From assembly GCF_001509485.1 (NCBI RefSeq), contig NZ_LLZI01000221.1, positions 131,663 through 195,662 on the forward strand: a stretch of 64,000 bases of DNA, in the 5' to 3' direction. Shown here piece by piece: positions 37,884-47,573 of this stretch. The stretch comes from Streptomyces sp. NRRL F-4489 (lineage in GTDB: Bacteria > Actinomycetota > Actinomycetes > Streptomycetales > Streptomycetaceae). Position 1 is the first letter of the stretch; each line of letters starts with the position of its first letter. A program made the position numbers and the translations under genes. A model generated the notes under the pieces. It was not told where the DNA came from and searched no databases. It saw only the letters and a program-made list of their open reading frames with translations.

Positions 37884-38470
37884 TGGCCCAGGACTCCCGC
37901 TGGCGCCGCATCGGCCACTTCGGCGCCCGCGCCCTGCCCGGCTGGGTCGTCCTGGCCGAAGGCGTCGACCAGATGGTCACCGGCGTCGAATCGCCCATCA
38001 CCACCGAACGCGGCCTGGCCGCCCGCCTGCGCTACCTCACCGCCTCCGACGCCGGCTATGAAGCCATGGACCGCGCCGGCATCACCGTCCGCCCCCGCAC
38101 CCTGATCGCCTGGCTCGCCGAGGAACGTACCCCCAGCAAAGCCAACCTGAACCGCCTGGATGACGCCTACTGGGACCTGCGCCGCCGCAACGTCGTCACC
38201 GACCTCAAGCGCCGCCTGGCCAACCGCGGCCGCGGCACCCGCATCGAGATCGATCCCGCCGACCAGACCCAGGTCGCCACCCGCCACCGCCGCGACGTCG
38301 AAATGCGCTCCATCAACGTACGCGGCCTGGTCTGGGACCGGACCGTCGATGCCTGGCTCTCCCACGACGCCCGCGAACTCGAAGCGATCTGGGACGAGAT
38401 CATCCAAGGCGGCCTCGGCACCGACTGGGACGCCTACACCTTCGTGTCCTCGGTCGGCTGGGCAGCCTGA
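37883..38470 (+). CDS. tpg: telomere terminal protein (Tpg-like)
   Basis: The 195-residue product is encoded directly after tap (TGATG overlap), the conserved order for terminal-protein genes of linear Streptomyces replicons. Its N-terminal third has a hydrophobic helix (GARALPGWVVLAEGVDQMVTG). It then has TTERGLAARLRYLTA and a HTH-like region, ITVRPRTLIAWLAEERTPSKANLNRLDDAYWDLRRRN. A basic stretch (DLKRRLANRGRGTRIEI) and an acidic C-terminus follow. Terminal proteins become covalently linked to the 5' ends through a hydroxyl side chain. It differs from the canonical Tpg sequence I recall, so it may belong to a plasmid-type subgroup. Confidence 0.75.
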   Translation: MAQDSRWRRIGHFGARALPGWVVLAEGVDQMVTGVESPITTERGLAARLRYLTASDAGYEAMDRAGITVRPRTLIAWLAEERTPSKANLNRLDDAYWDLRRRNVVTDLKRRLANRGRGTRIEIDPADQTQVATRHRRDVEMRSINVRGLVWDRTVDAWLSHDARELEAIWDEIIQGGLGTDWDAYTFVSSVGWAA

Positions 38471-38480
38471 CGACCCAACA

Positions 38481-38518
38481 GGCGCGGAGGGGCCGGGGAG
38501 GGAGCGTCCTCTCGCGCC
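38481..38518 (+). terminator. terminator after tap-tpg
   Basis: GGCGCGGAGG and CCTCTCGCGCC form an imperfect stem 11 bp after the tpg stop. The loop is G-rich and there is no U-run. Confidence 0.45.
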
Positions 38519-38763
38519 CGCCCCGCCCGTCGACCTCAATGCCCCATTGGGTAGATCACAGAAAACCTACGATATCGGGCGCAACTATCCATAAATGCCC
38601 CGATTTGTCCGGCCTGGTAGTCGATAGGGGCGCTCCCACAAGTCAAAACTTCCTTGCTTTTGGTGCTTATTTCGGTCTTACGATCAAGGTGTCCCGCACG
38701 TATCAGCAGCAGCGCGCGCGTTATGCGGCGGGCGTCCTTCTCTCTGACCAGGAAAAGGCTCCA
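38519..38763. promoter_or_regulatory. AT-rich promoter region of the surface-protein gene
   Basis: This 245-bp stretch is markedly less GC-rich than its neighbours (for example around 38565-38700) and has no gene. It must hold the promoter of the LATTG protein. A CAGGAAAAGG ribosome-binding region precedes the ATG at 38764. No operator was recognised. Confidence 0.4.
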
Positions 38764-40128
38764 ATGAATCTTCGCCGCACCGTCGCGCCCGCCGTCGTCG
38801 CCGCCGTGACCGCGCCCACCGTCCTGCTCGCCACGGGCTCCGCCTTCGCCGACACCAAGCCCGCGGCGCAGCCCCGGACACAGGGGCGGATACAGAACCA
38901 GGCGCACAACGGGACTCCGCACAAGCCGACCTACGCCGAACTGCAGAAGGCCGCGGAAGAGGCGAATCGGGCGTACCAGGAAGCGGCCGCCGCCGATGAG
39001 GCCGGGCAGAAGAAGCTCACGGCCACCTTGGCCGCGCTGGACGAGGGCAGTCATCCTCTCAAGGCGGCCCTGCTCGCCGCGGAGAAGGCGTCCAAGGCCG
39101 CCGACGCCGGCAAGGCAGCCGCGGACCAGGCGGTCGCCGACGCCCAGGCGAAGCTGGACGCGGCCACGGACGACGCCGCGAAGGCCGAAGCCCGCACGGC
39201 ACTCACCGAGGCCGAGGCGCGGGCCAAGCGGGCAGCGGCCGCGAAGTCCCAGGCACACACCGAGCTGGCCGACGCCCGGAAGTCCTGGGACGACGCGCGT
39301 GTCGCGGCGCTCCGGGAGTATTCCAAGGTGTCCAACGCCTTGGACGACGCCCGCACGGCCAAGGAGTCGGCTGATCAGGCACTTGCCGCCGCCAAGAAGT
39401 GCGTACGGGAGCAGGGCCTGACCGTACTGGCGAACGGCTTGCCCTCGAAGGTCGTCGCCGGCAGCACGGTCGACTTCTCGCTCACGCTGGCCAACAGCAC
39501 CGACCGCACGCTCGACGTGGACCCGCTGGTCTTCATCGCGCTCCAGGCCAAGGACGCGGAGCAGCACTTCATGAAGGTGCAGTGGTCCAACGGTTCCGAC
39601 TGGCAGTCGCTGGACGCCCGCCAGGGGCCCTCCTACATCGCCGCCATCAAGGCCATGAAGCCCGGCGCCCGCACCGATGTGAGGATGCGGATGACGATCG
39701 AGGCCCAGGCGCCGGCCGAGAAGGCCCTCGCCCTGCTCGCGGGCGACGCCTCCGACCAGTACAACCCGTGCGTGCTCGGCCCGATGAAGCGCTACGACTT
39801 CGAGGTGCTGCCGGCCGGCGAGAAGCCCGGCACGGTGGACGACGCCAAGCCCGGCACGGTCGACGACAAGGACCGTCCGAAGCCGCAGCCCAACTCCCAC
39901 GCGTCCGACGCGAACGCCTCCGGCGCGGACAAGTCGAACGTGTCGGCGCAGGGCACCGCCTCCACCAAGTCCGTCCCGGCCGCCGACGCGGCCAAGGGCA
40001 GCCTCGCCACGACCGGCGCACCGTCCGCCGCGCCGCAACTCGCCCTCGCGGGCGCCGCCGCCGTACTCCTCGGGACCGGGACGGTCGTCGCCGTACGCGG
40101 CAACCGCAAGGCCGGCGGAACCAGCTGA
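38764..40128 (+). CDS. secreted coiled-coil protein with LATTG sortase signal
   Basis: The 454-residue product has a Sec signal peptide (RRTVAPAVVAAVTAPTVLLATGSAFA). An Ala/Lys/Glu-rich coiled coil follows (about 55-215, repeats of type KAADAGKAAADQAVADAQAKLDAA, interrupted once). Next comes a beta-rich domain with TVLANGLPSKVVAGSTVDFSLTLANSTDRTLDVDPLVFIAL, a linker with a duplicated KPGTVDDAK/D segment, and a C-terminal LATTG motif, hydrophobic helix and RGNRK tail. LAxTG motifs are substrates of class E sortases, so it is anchored to peptidoglycan. No sortase gene is adjacent. The function of the head domain is unknown. Confidence 0.85.
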   Translation: MNLRRTVAPAVVAAVTAPTVLLATGSAFADTKPAAQPRTQGRIQNQAHNGTPHKPTYAELQKAAEEANRAYQEAAAADEAGQKKLTATLAALDEGSHPLKAALLAAEKASKAADAGKAAADQAVADAQAKLDAATDDAAKAEARTALTEAEARAKRAAAAKSQAHTELADARKSWDDARVAALREYSKVSNALDDARTAKESADQALAAAKKCVREQGLTVLANGLPSKVVAGSTVDFSLTLANSTDRTLDVDPLVFIALQAKDAEQHFMKVQWSNGSDWQSLDARQGPSYIAAIKAMKPGARTDVRMRMTIEAQAPAEKALALLAGDASDQYNPCVLGPMKRYDFEVLPAGEKPGTVDDAKPGTVDDKDRPKPQPNSHASDANASGADKSNVSAQGTASTKSVPAADAAKGSLATTGAPSAAPQLALAGAAAVLLGTGTVVAVRGNRKAGGTS

Positions 40129-40293
40129 GGCCCCCAGGATGCGAACGCGGCCCGTGCCCGCGCTCGCACAGGGCATCAGCCGCCGTCCCCGACCGGCCCT
40201 GACCCCGGCCGGCCCGGCACCAACACCTCCCCGTAAGCTCGCAGTTGAGTAGGAACCGAACGGAACCCACACAACTCCGAAAGGCGCGTCACC

Positions 40294-41112
40294 ATGACGG
40301 AAGCACAGCGCGTCGTCATCGTCACGGGTGGTGGCACGGGCATCGGCGCCGCCACCGCGCGGTTGCTGCGGGCGGCGGGGCACCACGTCGTGGTGTCCGG
40401 GCGGCGTCCCGAGCCCCTGCGGCGCGTCGCCGAGGAGACGGGAGCCCTGGCGCACCCCTCCGACGCCGCCGACCCCGAGGCCGTACAGGAACTGGTCGAG
40501 ACGGCGGTGCGGACCTACGGCCGGCTGGACGGTGTGGTGCTCAACGCCGGGATCGGGCGCGGCGGCGCGGTCGGCGATATGGCAGTTGAGGACTGGGACG
40601 CGCTCATGCGGACCAACCTCACCGGCCCGTTCCTGCTCCTGCGGGCCGCCTTGCCGCACCTGCTGGCGGCCCGCGGCGCGGTCGTCGCGGTCGCCTCGGT
40701 CTCCGCGCTCCGCAACGGCAGGAGCAACGCGGCCTACGCGACGTCCAAGGCGGCACTGCTCCAGCTGTGCCGCTCCCTCGCCGTCGACTACGGCCGGCAG
40801 GGCCTGCGTTCCAACATCGTCTGCCCGAGCTGGGTGCGTACGGAGATGGCCGACCGGCGGATGGCCCGCTTCGCGGAGGAGGCCGCGCTGCCCGGCGGCA
40901 CCGACGCCGCCTATGCCGAGGCGACGCGGCTGACCCCCGCCGGCCGCCCCGGTGACCCGGAAGAGGTCGCCGAGGCGATTGCCTGGTTGCTCTCGCCCGC
41001 CGCGTCGTACGTGAACGGTGCGGTGCTGACGGTGGACGGGGGAGTGACCGCGTACGATCCCGGAGTCGCCGCGTTCGACTTCCGCATCGAGCCGCGGGTG
41101 CCGCGAGAGTGA
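40294..41112 (+). CDS. short-chain dehydrogenase/reductase
   Basis: The 272-residue SDR has TGGGTGIG at the cofactor site, NAGI, a catalytic Ser in AVASVSALRNG and YATSK with the Tyr-Lys pair. The C-terminal ending SYVNGAVLTVDGGVTAY is typical of FabG-like enzymes. It is followed 50 bp later by a DinB-like gene on the same strand. The substrate is unknown. Confidence 0.9.
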   Translation: MTEAQRVVIVTGGGTGIGAATARLLRAAGHHVVVSGRRPEPLRRVAEETGALAHPSDAADPEAVQELVETAVRTYGRLDGVVLNAGIGRGGAVGDMAVEDWDALMRTNLTGPFLLLRAALPHLLAARGAVVAVASVSALRNGRSNAAYATSKAALLQLCRSLAVDYGRQGLRSNIVCPSWVRTEMADRRMARFAEEAALPGGTDAAYAEATRLTPAGRPGDPEEVAEAIAWLLSPAASYVNGAVLTVDGGVTAYDPGVAAFDFRIEPRVPRE

Positions 41113-41162
41113 CTGGGGGCGGCCCAGCTCAGGGCCCCGCCCCACCCCAGTAGCCTTCCCCA

Positions 41163-41828
41163 ATGAGCACTTCCGAACGCACCGCAACACACCCCACGCC
41201 CTTCGTGCTCGGAGAGCACGTCCGCGCGGCCGTCGCGCACTGTGTCACCACCCTCGCCGGCGCGCCGGCCGCCCAGTGGCGTGCGGCGGCCGGCGACCTG
41301 GAGTGGACGTGCTGGGAGACCCTGGAACACCTCGCGGACGACCTGCTCACCTACGCCCTCCGCTTCGGGCTCGCGCGGCCGATGGACGCCCCGCGCGTTC
41401 CGCTGCGCATCTCCACCGATCGTCCCGAAGGGCCCGCCAACGTCATCTTCGGTGACGCGGCGGCGGGCCCCGAGGGACTGCTCACCGTCGTCCAGGCATG
41501 CGGCGGACTGCTCGCGATGGCCGTGGACAGCGCCCCTCCCACGGTGTTGGCCCCGCACGTCTTCGGCGCCTCCGATCCGGAAGGCTTCGCGGCCATGGGC
41601 GTCGTCGAGACCCTTGTCCACACGTACGACATCGCCGAGGGGCTGGGGCGCGACGGGCACCCGCCGGAGGACTTGAGCCACCGGGCCCTCGCCAGACTCT
41701 TCCCGGACGTCCCCCGCACCGGCAGCGCCTCGACCACCCTGCTGTGGGCCACCGGACGCATCGCCACGCCCGACCGGCCGCGCCGGAGTGACTGGCGCTG
41801 GTACGGCGCTCCGCGCGGAAACGGGTGA
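41163..41828 (+). CDS. MDMPI/DinB-fold protein
   Basis: The 221-residue product has the helical N-terminal domain of maleylpyruvate isomerase-like proteins (WTCWETLEHLADDLLTYALRFGLA, VVETLVHTYDIAEGL) with two candidate metal-ligand His residues, in LEHLAD and LVHTYD. It lacks the C-terminal SCP2-like domain of the longer members. Mycothiol-dependent chemistry is possible but not shown. It probably forms an operon with the SDR upstream and perhaps the esterase downstream (82-bp gap). Confidence 0.7.
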   Translation: MSTSERTATHPTPFVLGEHVRAAVAHCVTTLAGAPAAQWRAAAGDLEWTCWETLEHLADDLLTYALRFGLARPMDAPRVPLRISTDRPEGPANVIFGDAAAGPEGLLTVVQACGGLLAMAVDSAPPTVLAPHVFGASDPEGFAAMGVVETLVHTYDIAEGLGRDGHPPEDLSHRALARLFPDVPRTGSASTTLLWATGRIATPDRPRRSDWRWYGAPRGNG

Positions 41829-41910
41829 CTGAGACACGCTAAAACCGGTTGCCCCGCCCGCAGGGAGCGGTGACAGTGGGTCAGGAAGATCGACAACGTA
41901 GCGAGGCCCC

Positions 41911-43497
<1,587 letters not shown>

Positions 43498-43539
43498 TCC
43501 CGCCCGGCCGCTGACCAGGCACTCTCACCGGGTTCGTAC

Positions 43540-43725
43540 GATCGGCGGCGTGGAGATCATGTACGAGTGGCGGGGCGACGTCGAGAAGACACGGCGGTGG
43601 CCAGGCAGTACCGGGGGAGGGGAGTGGGCGCCGCGCTCGTCGCAACCGCGGCCGGAGCAGCACGTGCCGGGCACTGCGCCTGGCTCCACGTGGACTCGGA
43701 ACGGGCCAAGGCCGACCCTCACGTT
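43540..43725 (+). pseudogene. remnant of a GNAT acetyltransferase gene
   Basis: A frame from about 43597 encodes VARQYRGRGVGAALV...ARAGHCAWLHVDSERA, the acetyl-CoA-binding motif A region of GNAT proteins (RGRGVG loop). The preceding ~60 bp encode EIMYEWRGDVEK in another frame. The frame then runs into unrelated Pro-rich sequence that overlaps the end of the convergent gene at 43719. A complete GNAT domain is absent, so this is a decayed gene fragment. Confidence 0.55.
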
Positions 43726-44162
43726 CGCCGATCACCGGTAGCGGGCCCCTCACCCGAGGCAGGCCCCCCACCCGGCCCAGGCCCCTCGCTGCGCCGGGAC
43801 TCGATGCCGTCGCCCTTCAGCTCGTACGGTTTGCGCCGGTGCGTCGACCGCGGCAGTTCGTCGGGCTCGCGGCGCTCCAGGACGTCGCCCACCGGCTCGC
43901 CGTGTGGCAGCCGCGGGTGGGATTCGGGGTGGGGCGGGCCCGGCTCACGCTGCCTGACGCGCCGGCCCCAGACGAACGCCGCGATCAGCAGGGCGACGAC
44001 CACAACCCCGACGATCGTGAACAGCGCGCCGCTCGTCCCGTGCGCAGCGGCCAGGTGGGTGGACGGATGCGCCGCCATTCCGGCACCGAAAGACTTCATC
44101 CCAACACCCCACGTCTTCATTCCCATACCCAATGTGGTCATTCCGGCAGTCACGGTCTCCAT
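43719..44162 (-). CDS. small membrane protein, DUF6479-like, with Met-Gly heptad repeats
   Basis: The 147-residue product starts with four GxGM-type units (TAGM, LGMGM, WGVGM, FGAGM). One transmembrane helix follows (SGALFTIVGVVVVALLIAAFVWG), then a basic, Pro-rich tail containing EPDELPRSTHRRKPYELKGDGI. The tail motif matches what I recall of DUF6479 proteins of Streptomyces. The function is unknown. The N-terminal repeats come from a 21-nt tandem repeat. Confidence 0.65.
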   Translation of the reverse strand: METVTAGMTTLGMGMKTWGVGMKSFGAGMAAHPSTHLAAAHGTSGALFTIVGVVVVALLIAAFVWGRRVRQREPGPPHPESHPRLPHGEPVGDVLERREPDELPRSTHRRKPYELKGDGIESRRSEGPGPGGGPASGEGPATGDRRT

Positions 44163-44293
44163 GCCGGCCGGATACCCGCCACCTGCGGGAACAAGCACCG
44201 GGATACGGGCAGCGGAGCAAGCAATGGCGTGTCGCCTGCGGGGAGTGGCGGGCCCCACGCTCCCACATGCCGGCCCGGCGCCCCCGCACCCCC

Positions 44294-45229
44294 TCACCCC
44301 CGCAGCGCCTCGAAGGCCAGCCGGGCCCCGGCGCCGATGGCCAGGTCGATGTCCGGTGCGAGTCCGGCGCGGCGGCCGGAGCGGGTGAGGGCGGCCATCG
44401 CCACCCGGTCGCCGGCCTCGGACTCCACCACGCCGATCTCGTGCCGCAGATGCAGGAACGTGCCTGTCTTGCCGCTCACCCGCAGCGTGTCCGCCCGCAG
44501 TTCGCTGGCCAGGCGCTGGGTGTACACCTGCTGCCCCATCAGGCGGCGCAGCTCCGCAGTGGCCTCCGGATGGGCGATGTCGTCCCGCCAGACCCGCGCC
44601 AGCAGATCGACCAGACCGCTGGCGGTCCCGACGTTGGCGTGGGCCGGATCCAGCGTTTCGATGGGATGGCGCCCCACGTGGTCCTCGCGCAGCGCCAGCT
44701 CCAGGGCGAGCGAGAAGTCGTTGCCCGCGGCACCGGCGGCGCACTCGTACATCCGGTTCATCCGGTGGCGCATACGGATGCCCGCACAGCCCCAGGCGCG
44801 CAGCTGCGCGTCCACCTCCGCCACCGGTACGAGGTCGAACAGCGCGTCGGCGGCGGCGTTGTCGCTCACCGACAGCATCATGTGGAGCAGGTCGCCGATC
44901 GCCACGGTGGCCGGATGCCGGAACGCCGCCAGTCCGGTCGGCCCGACGCTGCTCGCGGTGGGGCTGAGGACGACCGGCCGCGCCGCGTCGAGCTCACCGG
45001 AGGCGATCCGCTCCAGGACGACGAGCGCGAGCGGCACCTTGGCCACCGACGCCAGCGGCACCAACTCCCCGATGCCGAAGCCGAGTTGCTCGCCGGTGCC
45101 GAGGTGCCTGGCCAGGAAGGAGCCGCGGGCCCCGACGGCCGCCCACTCCGCGGCGATCGCCTCCGCGGCGTCGAACAGTTCCGCGTCATCGGCGACGCAG
45201 ACCGGAGCGGGTGTCTGCCGGGCGGTCAT
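44294..45229 (-). CDS. blaB: BlaB-like penicillin-recognising regulator (serine hydrolase fold)
   Basis: The 311-residue protein has the class A beta-lactamase elements SVAK (61-64), SDN (122-124) and KTG (254-256). It lacks a signal peptide and the ExxLN omega-loop Glu needed for deacylation. The same combination characterises BlaB of S. cacaoi, an intracellular partner of the LysR-type activator BlaA. It overlaps the upstream blaA by 4 bp (ATGA) and lies opposite a class A beta-lactamase gene, the arrangement of the S. cacaoi blaL locus. Penicillinase activity is not expected. Confidence 0.8.
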   Translation of the reverse strand: MTARQTPAPVCVADDAELFDAAEAIAAEWAAVGARGSFLARHLGTGEQLGFGIGELVPLASVAKVPLALVVLERIASGELDAARPVVLSPTASSVGPTGLAAFRHPATVAIGDLLHMMLSVSDNAAADALFDLVPVAEVDAQLRAWGCAGIRMRHRMNRMYECAAGAAGNDFSLALELALREDHVGRHPIETLDPAHANVGTASGLVDLLARVWRDDIAHPEATAELRRLMGQQVYTQRLASELRADTLRVSGKTGTFLHLRHEIGVVESEAGDRVAMAALTRSGRRAGLAPDIDLAIGAGARLAFEALRG

Positions 45230-46236
45230 CCGCGCGCCGCCAGCCGGGACGGGGCGTCCTCGCCCGCGCTCTCGGCGGCCGCCACGGCCGGCTCGCCCGT
45301 CGCGGCACCGACCGCCGCGGCCAGCAGCCCGACCAGCCAGGGCGGCACCTGTGCCGGCCCCCGGTCACGGTGCGCCGCCCGCACGTCGTACCCCCGGTGC
45401 AGCGAGGCATCGGCCAGCGGCGCCCACCGCGCCCCGTGCCGCCGGGCGAACGGCTCCGCGCACAGCAGCATCGCCTGGCCGGCGAGGGTCTCGGCCAGCG
45501 CGGTCGCCGTCGGCCCGGCCGACCGGACCATCGCCTCCGGCAGCCCCGCCCGCGCCACGGCCCGCCGCAACCGGTCCCGCGCGTAGGGGACGTGCTCCTC
45601 CGCCATGGCCAGGACCGGCACCGCCGCGACCCGCCCCGGCCGCGTACCACCGCCGCGCCGCGGCCGCAGATCCTCCAGGTGAACGGCGTGCCGACGCGTC
45701 CGCGGCCGCTCCCCAGGCACCGCCGAGCGGCCCCCGCCCGGCGCGTCCGGCGGCGCGGACGCCAGTCCCAACGGCACGCGCAGCCCGGCGTTCTCCGGGG
45801 GAACGCGTACCAGCGCGTACGCCAGCGAGGCGTCGGCCAGGCCCGCCTCGCGCTCCTCCGGCGGCAGCTCCCGGACACCGAACGTGGTGCCGTGCTCGGC
45901 GCCGGCGCGGATGATCCGGGCCAGCGCGTCCGGGCCGCAGTCCGCCGGCACCCCGACCGCACGCACCGCCGACTGCCTGGCCGACCGGGCGACATGCCGC
46001 AGCCGCTGGGCCCGGTCCAGCACCTCCCGGGCGTACGGCAGCAGGAGAAGGCCCAGCTCGGTGGCGGCCACCTGGCGCCGGGACCGGTCGAACAACTGGC
46101 CCTCGAAGTGCTCCTCCAGTGTCTTGATACGCCGGCTGAGCAGCGGCTGGGCGATCCCCAGCCGCTCCGCCGCGCGCGAGAAGCTCGCCTCGTCGACAGC
46201 CGCTACGTAGGCATCAAGGTGCGCGAGTAGGTCCAC
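45226..46236 (-). CDS. blaA: BlaA-like LysR-family activator
   Basis: The 336-residue product has an N-terminal HTH (YVAAVDEASFSRAAERLGIAQPLLSRRIKTLEEHFEGQLFDRSRRQVAATELG) and a divergent effector domain. It is translationally coupled to blaB and divergent from the beta-lactamase gene at 46554. In S. cacaoi the corresponding protein activates blaL and its own operon on exposure to beta-lactams. A T-N11-A motif lies 11 bp upstream of the start. Confidence 0.82.
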   Translation of the reverse strand: MDLLAHLDAYVAAVDEASFSRAAERLGIAQPLLSRRIKTLEEHFEGQLFDRSRRQVAATELGLLLLPYAREVLDRAQRLRHVARSARQSAVRAVGVPADCGPDALARIIRAGAEHGTTFGVRELPPEEREAGLADASLAYALVRVPPENAGLRVPLGLASAPPDAPGGGRSAVPGERPRTRRHAVHLEDLRPRRGGGTRPGRVAAVPVLAMAEEHVPYARDRLRRAVARAGLPEAMVRSAGPTATALAETLAGQAMLLCAEPFARRHGARWAPLADASLHRGYDVRAAHRDRGPAQVPPWLVGLLAAAVGAATGEPAVAAAESAGEDAPSRLAARG

Positions 46237-46553
46237 GCTGGAGTCATATCAAGAAGTTATGGGGCCTTCAATCTTTACTCTTGGACATGGGAGGCGTCCG
46301 CCTGCTTCGCTGTCCCCCTCGACGCCGCGCCGCGCACGGGCCGGACGTCGAGGACCCCGGCGTACGGCCCCGACGAACGCCTGCGGCGAAGAACAGCGAC
46401 GACCGACCGCGACCAAGCACCGCGTCGAATCACCGCATCGAATCACCGCAACCAATATCCGCGACGAACGACCGCAGCGAAGCGGCCCGACGAACGACCG
46501 CGACGCCCCACCGACGAACGACGCCCCACCGACGAACCGGGAGACCTCCGCAC
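46237..46553. promoter_or_regulatory. blaA/blaL divergent control region with degenerate repeats
   Basis: The left part holds the T-N11-A site TATCAAGAAGTTA (46247-46259), the best candidate for BlaA binding, in AT-rich sequence. The right part (46380-46537) is built of CGACGAACGACCGC-like degenerate repeats, including a perfect 18-bp duplication CGACGCCCCACCGACGAA (46501-46518 and 46519-46536). A frame is open through it, but it does not look like protein. Confidence 0.6.
46501..46536. repeat. 18-bp perfect direct duplication before blaL
   Basis: Two head-to-tail copies of CGACGCCCCACCGACGAA end 17 bp before the beta-lactamase start codon, close to its ribosome-binding region (gggagacc). 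Confidence 0.85.
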
Positions 46554-47474
46554 ATGCCCAACGCCACCCCGCTCCACCGGCGCGGCCTGCTCAAGGCCGG
46601 CCTCGCCGCCTCCACCGCCCTCCTCGCCGCCACCAGCCCGTCCGCGACTGCCTGGGCGGCCACCGGCTCCCGCCAACGCCGCTCCCTGGACAGCCACTTG
46701 AGCGACCTTGAGCACCGCTACGGAGCGCGCCTGGGCGTCTACGCCCGCAACGTCCGGACCGGGCAGGTCATCGCCCACCGCGCGCAGGAACGGTTCGCGA
46801 TGTGCTCGACGTTCAAGGCGATCGCGGCCGCCGCGGTCCTGCGCGACCAGGCACACTGCGCACCGATGGACAAGGTGATCCACTACCCGCCCACCGACAT
46901 CCTGCCGAACTCACCCAGGACCGAGGAGCACGTCGACACCGGCATGGCCGTGCGCGACCTGTGCGGCGCCGCCATCCAGTACAGCGACAACACGGCCGGC
47001 AACCTCCTGCTCCGCCAGATCGGCGGCCCCGGCGGCCTCACGGCGTTCCTGCGGTCGATCGGCGATCCGGTCACCCGGCTCGACCGCTGGGAACCCGACC
47101 TCAACACCGCCATCCCCGGCGACCTGCGCGACACCACCACCCCCGAGGCGATCTGCCGCAGCTACGAACAGCTCACCCTCGGCCGGGCGCTGACCGCCCC
47201 CGACCGGGAACGCCTGGTCGCCTGGCTCAAGGGCAACACCACCAGCGACGAGCGCTTCCGCGCCGGCCTGCCGCACACCTGGACCGTCGCCGACAAGACA
47301 GGCACCGGGTCCTACGCGTCCGCCAACGACATCGGCGTCGCCTGGACCACCAGGCACACCCCGATCGTCCTCGCCGTCCTGTCGACGAAACCCACCAAGG
47401 ACGCCCCGGTGGACAACGCCCTGGTCGCGGACGCGGCCCGCGTCATCGCCGACACCCTCGCCCCCGGCGAGTAA
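46554..47474 (+). CDS. blaL: class A beta-lactamase (BlaL-like)
   Basis: The 306-residue product starts with a twin-arginine signal (HRRGLLKAGLAASTALLAA). It has the catalytic set STFK (85-88), SDN (144-146), omega-loop EPDLN (Glu180) and KTG (248-250). It hydrolyses beta-lactams outside the membrane after Tat export. It is divergent from blaA-blaB, which should make it inducible. A paralogue with SDG in place of SDN follows 99 bp downstream. Confidence 0.92.
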   Translation: MPNATPLHRRGLLKAGLAASTALLAATSPSATAWAATGSRQRRSLDSHLSDLEHRYGARLGVYARNVRTGQVIAHRAQERFAMCSTFKAIAAAAVLRDQAHCAPMDKVIHYPPTDILPNSPRTEEHVDTGMAVRDLCGAAIQYSDNTAGNLLLRQIGGPGGLTAFLRSIGDPVTRLDRWEPDLNTAIPGDLRDTTTPEAICRSYEQLTLGRALTAPDRERLVAWLKGNTTSDERFRAGLPHTWTVADKTGTGSYASANDIGVAWTTRHTPIVLAVLSTKPTKDAPVDNALVADAARVIADTLAPGE

Positions 47475-47573
47475 CGTCCCCACGCGGCGTACCAGGCACA
47501 CCAGGCCCACCCGTCCCGCCCCGCCACCCCACTCTCCCCGCCAACCGTCGACCGTCGAAAGCAGGTACCCCCT

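Noticed and set aside
36228..38470. tap-tpg as proof that the telomere lies in this window
   Set aside because: The genes can lie many kilobases from the end, and I found no telomere-type cluster of palindromes; the 40-bp palindrome is isolated.
38536..41190. An 884-codon minus-strand frame over the surface-protein and SDR genes
   Set aside because: Shadow of two clear genes on the plus strand; Gly/Arg/Val-rich without domains.
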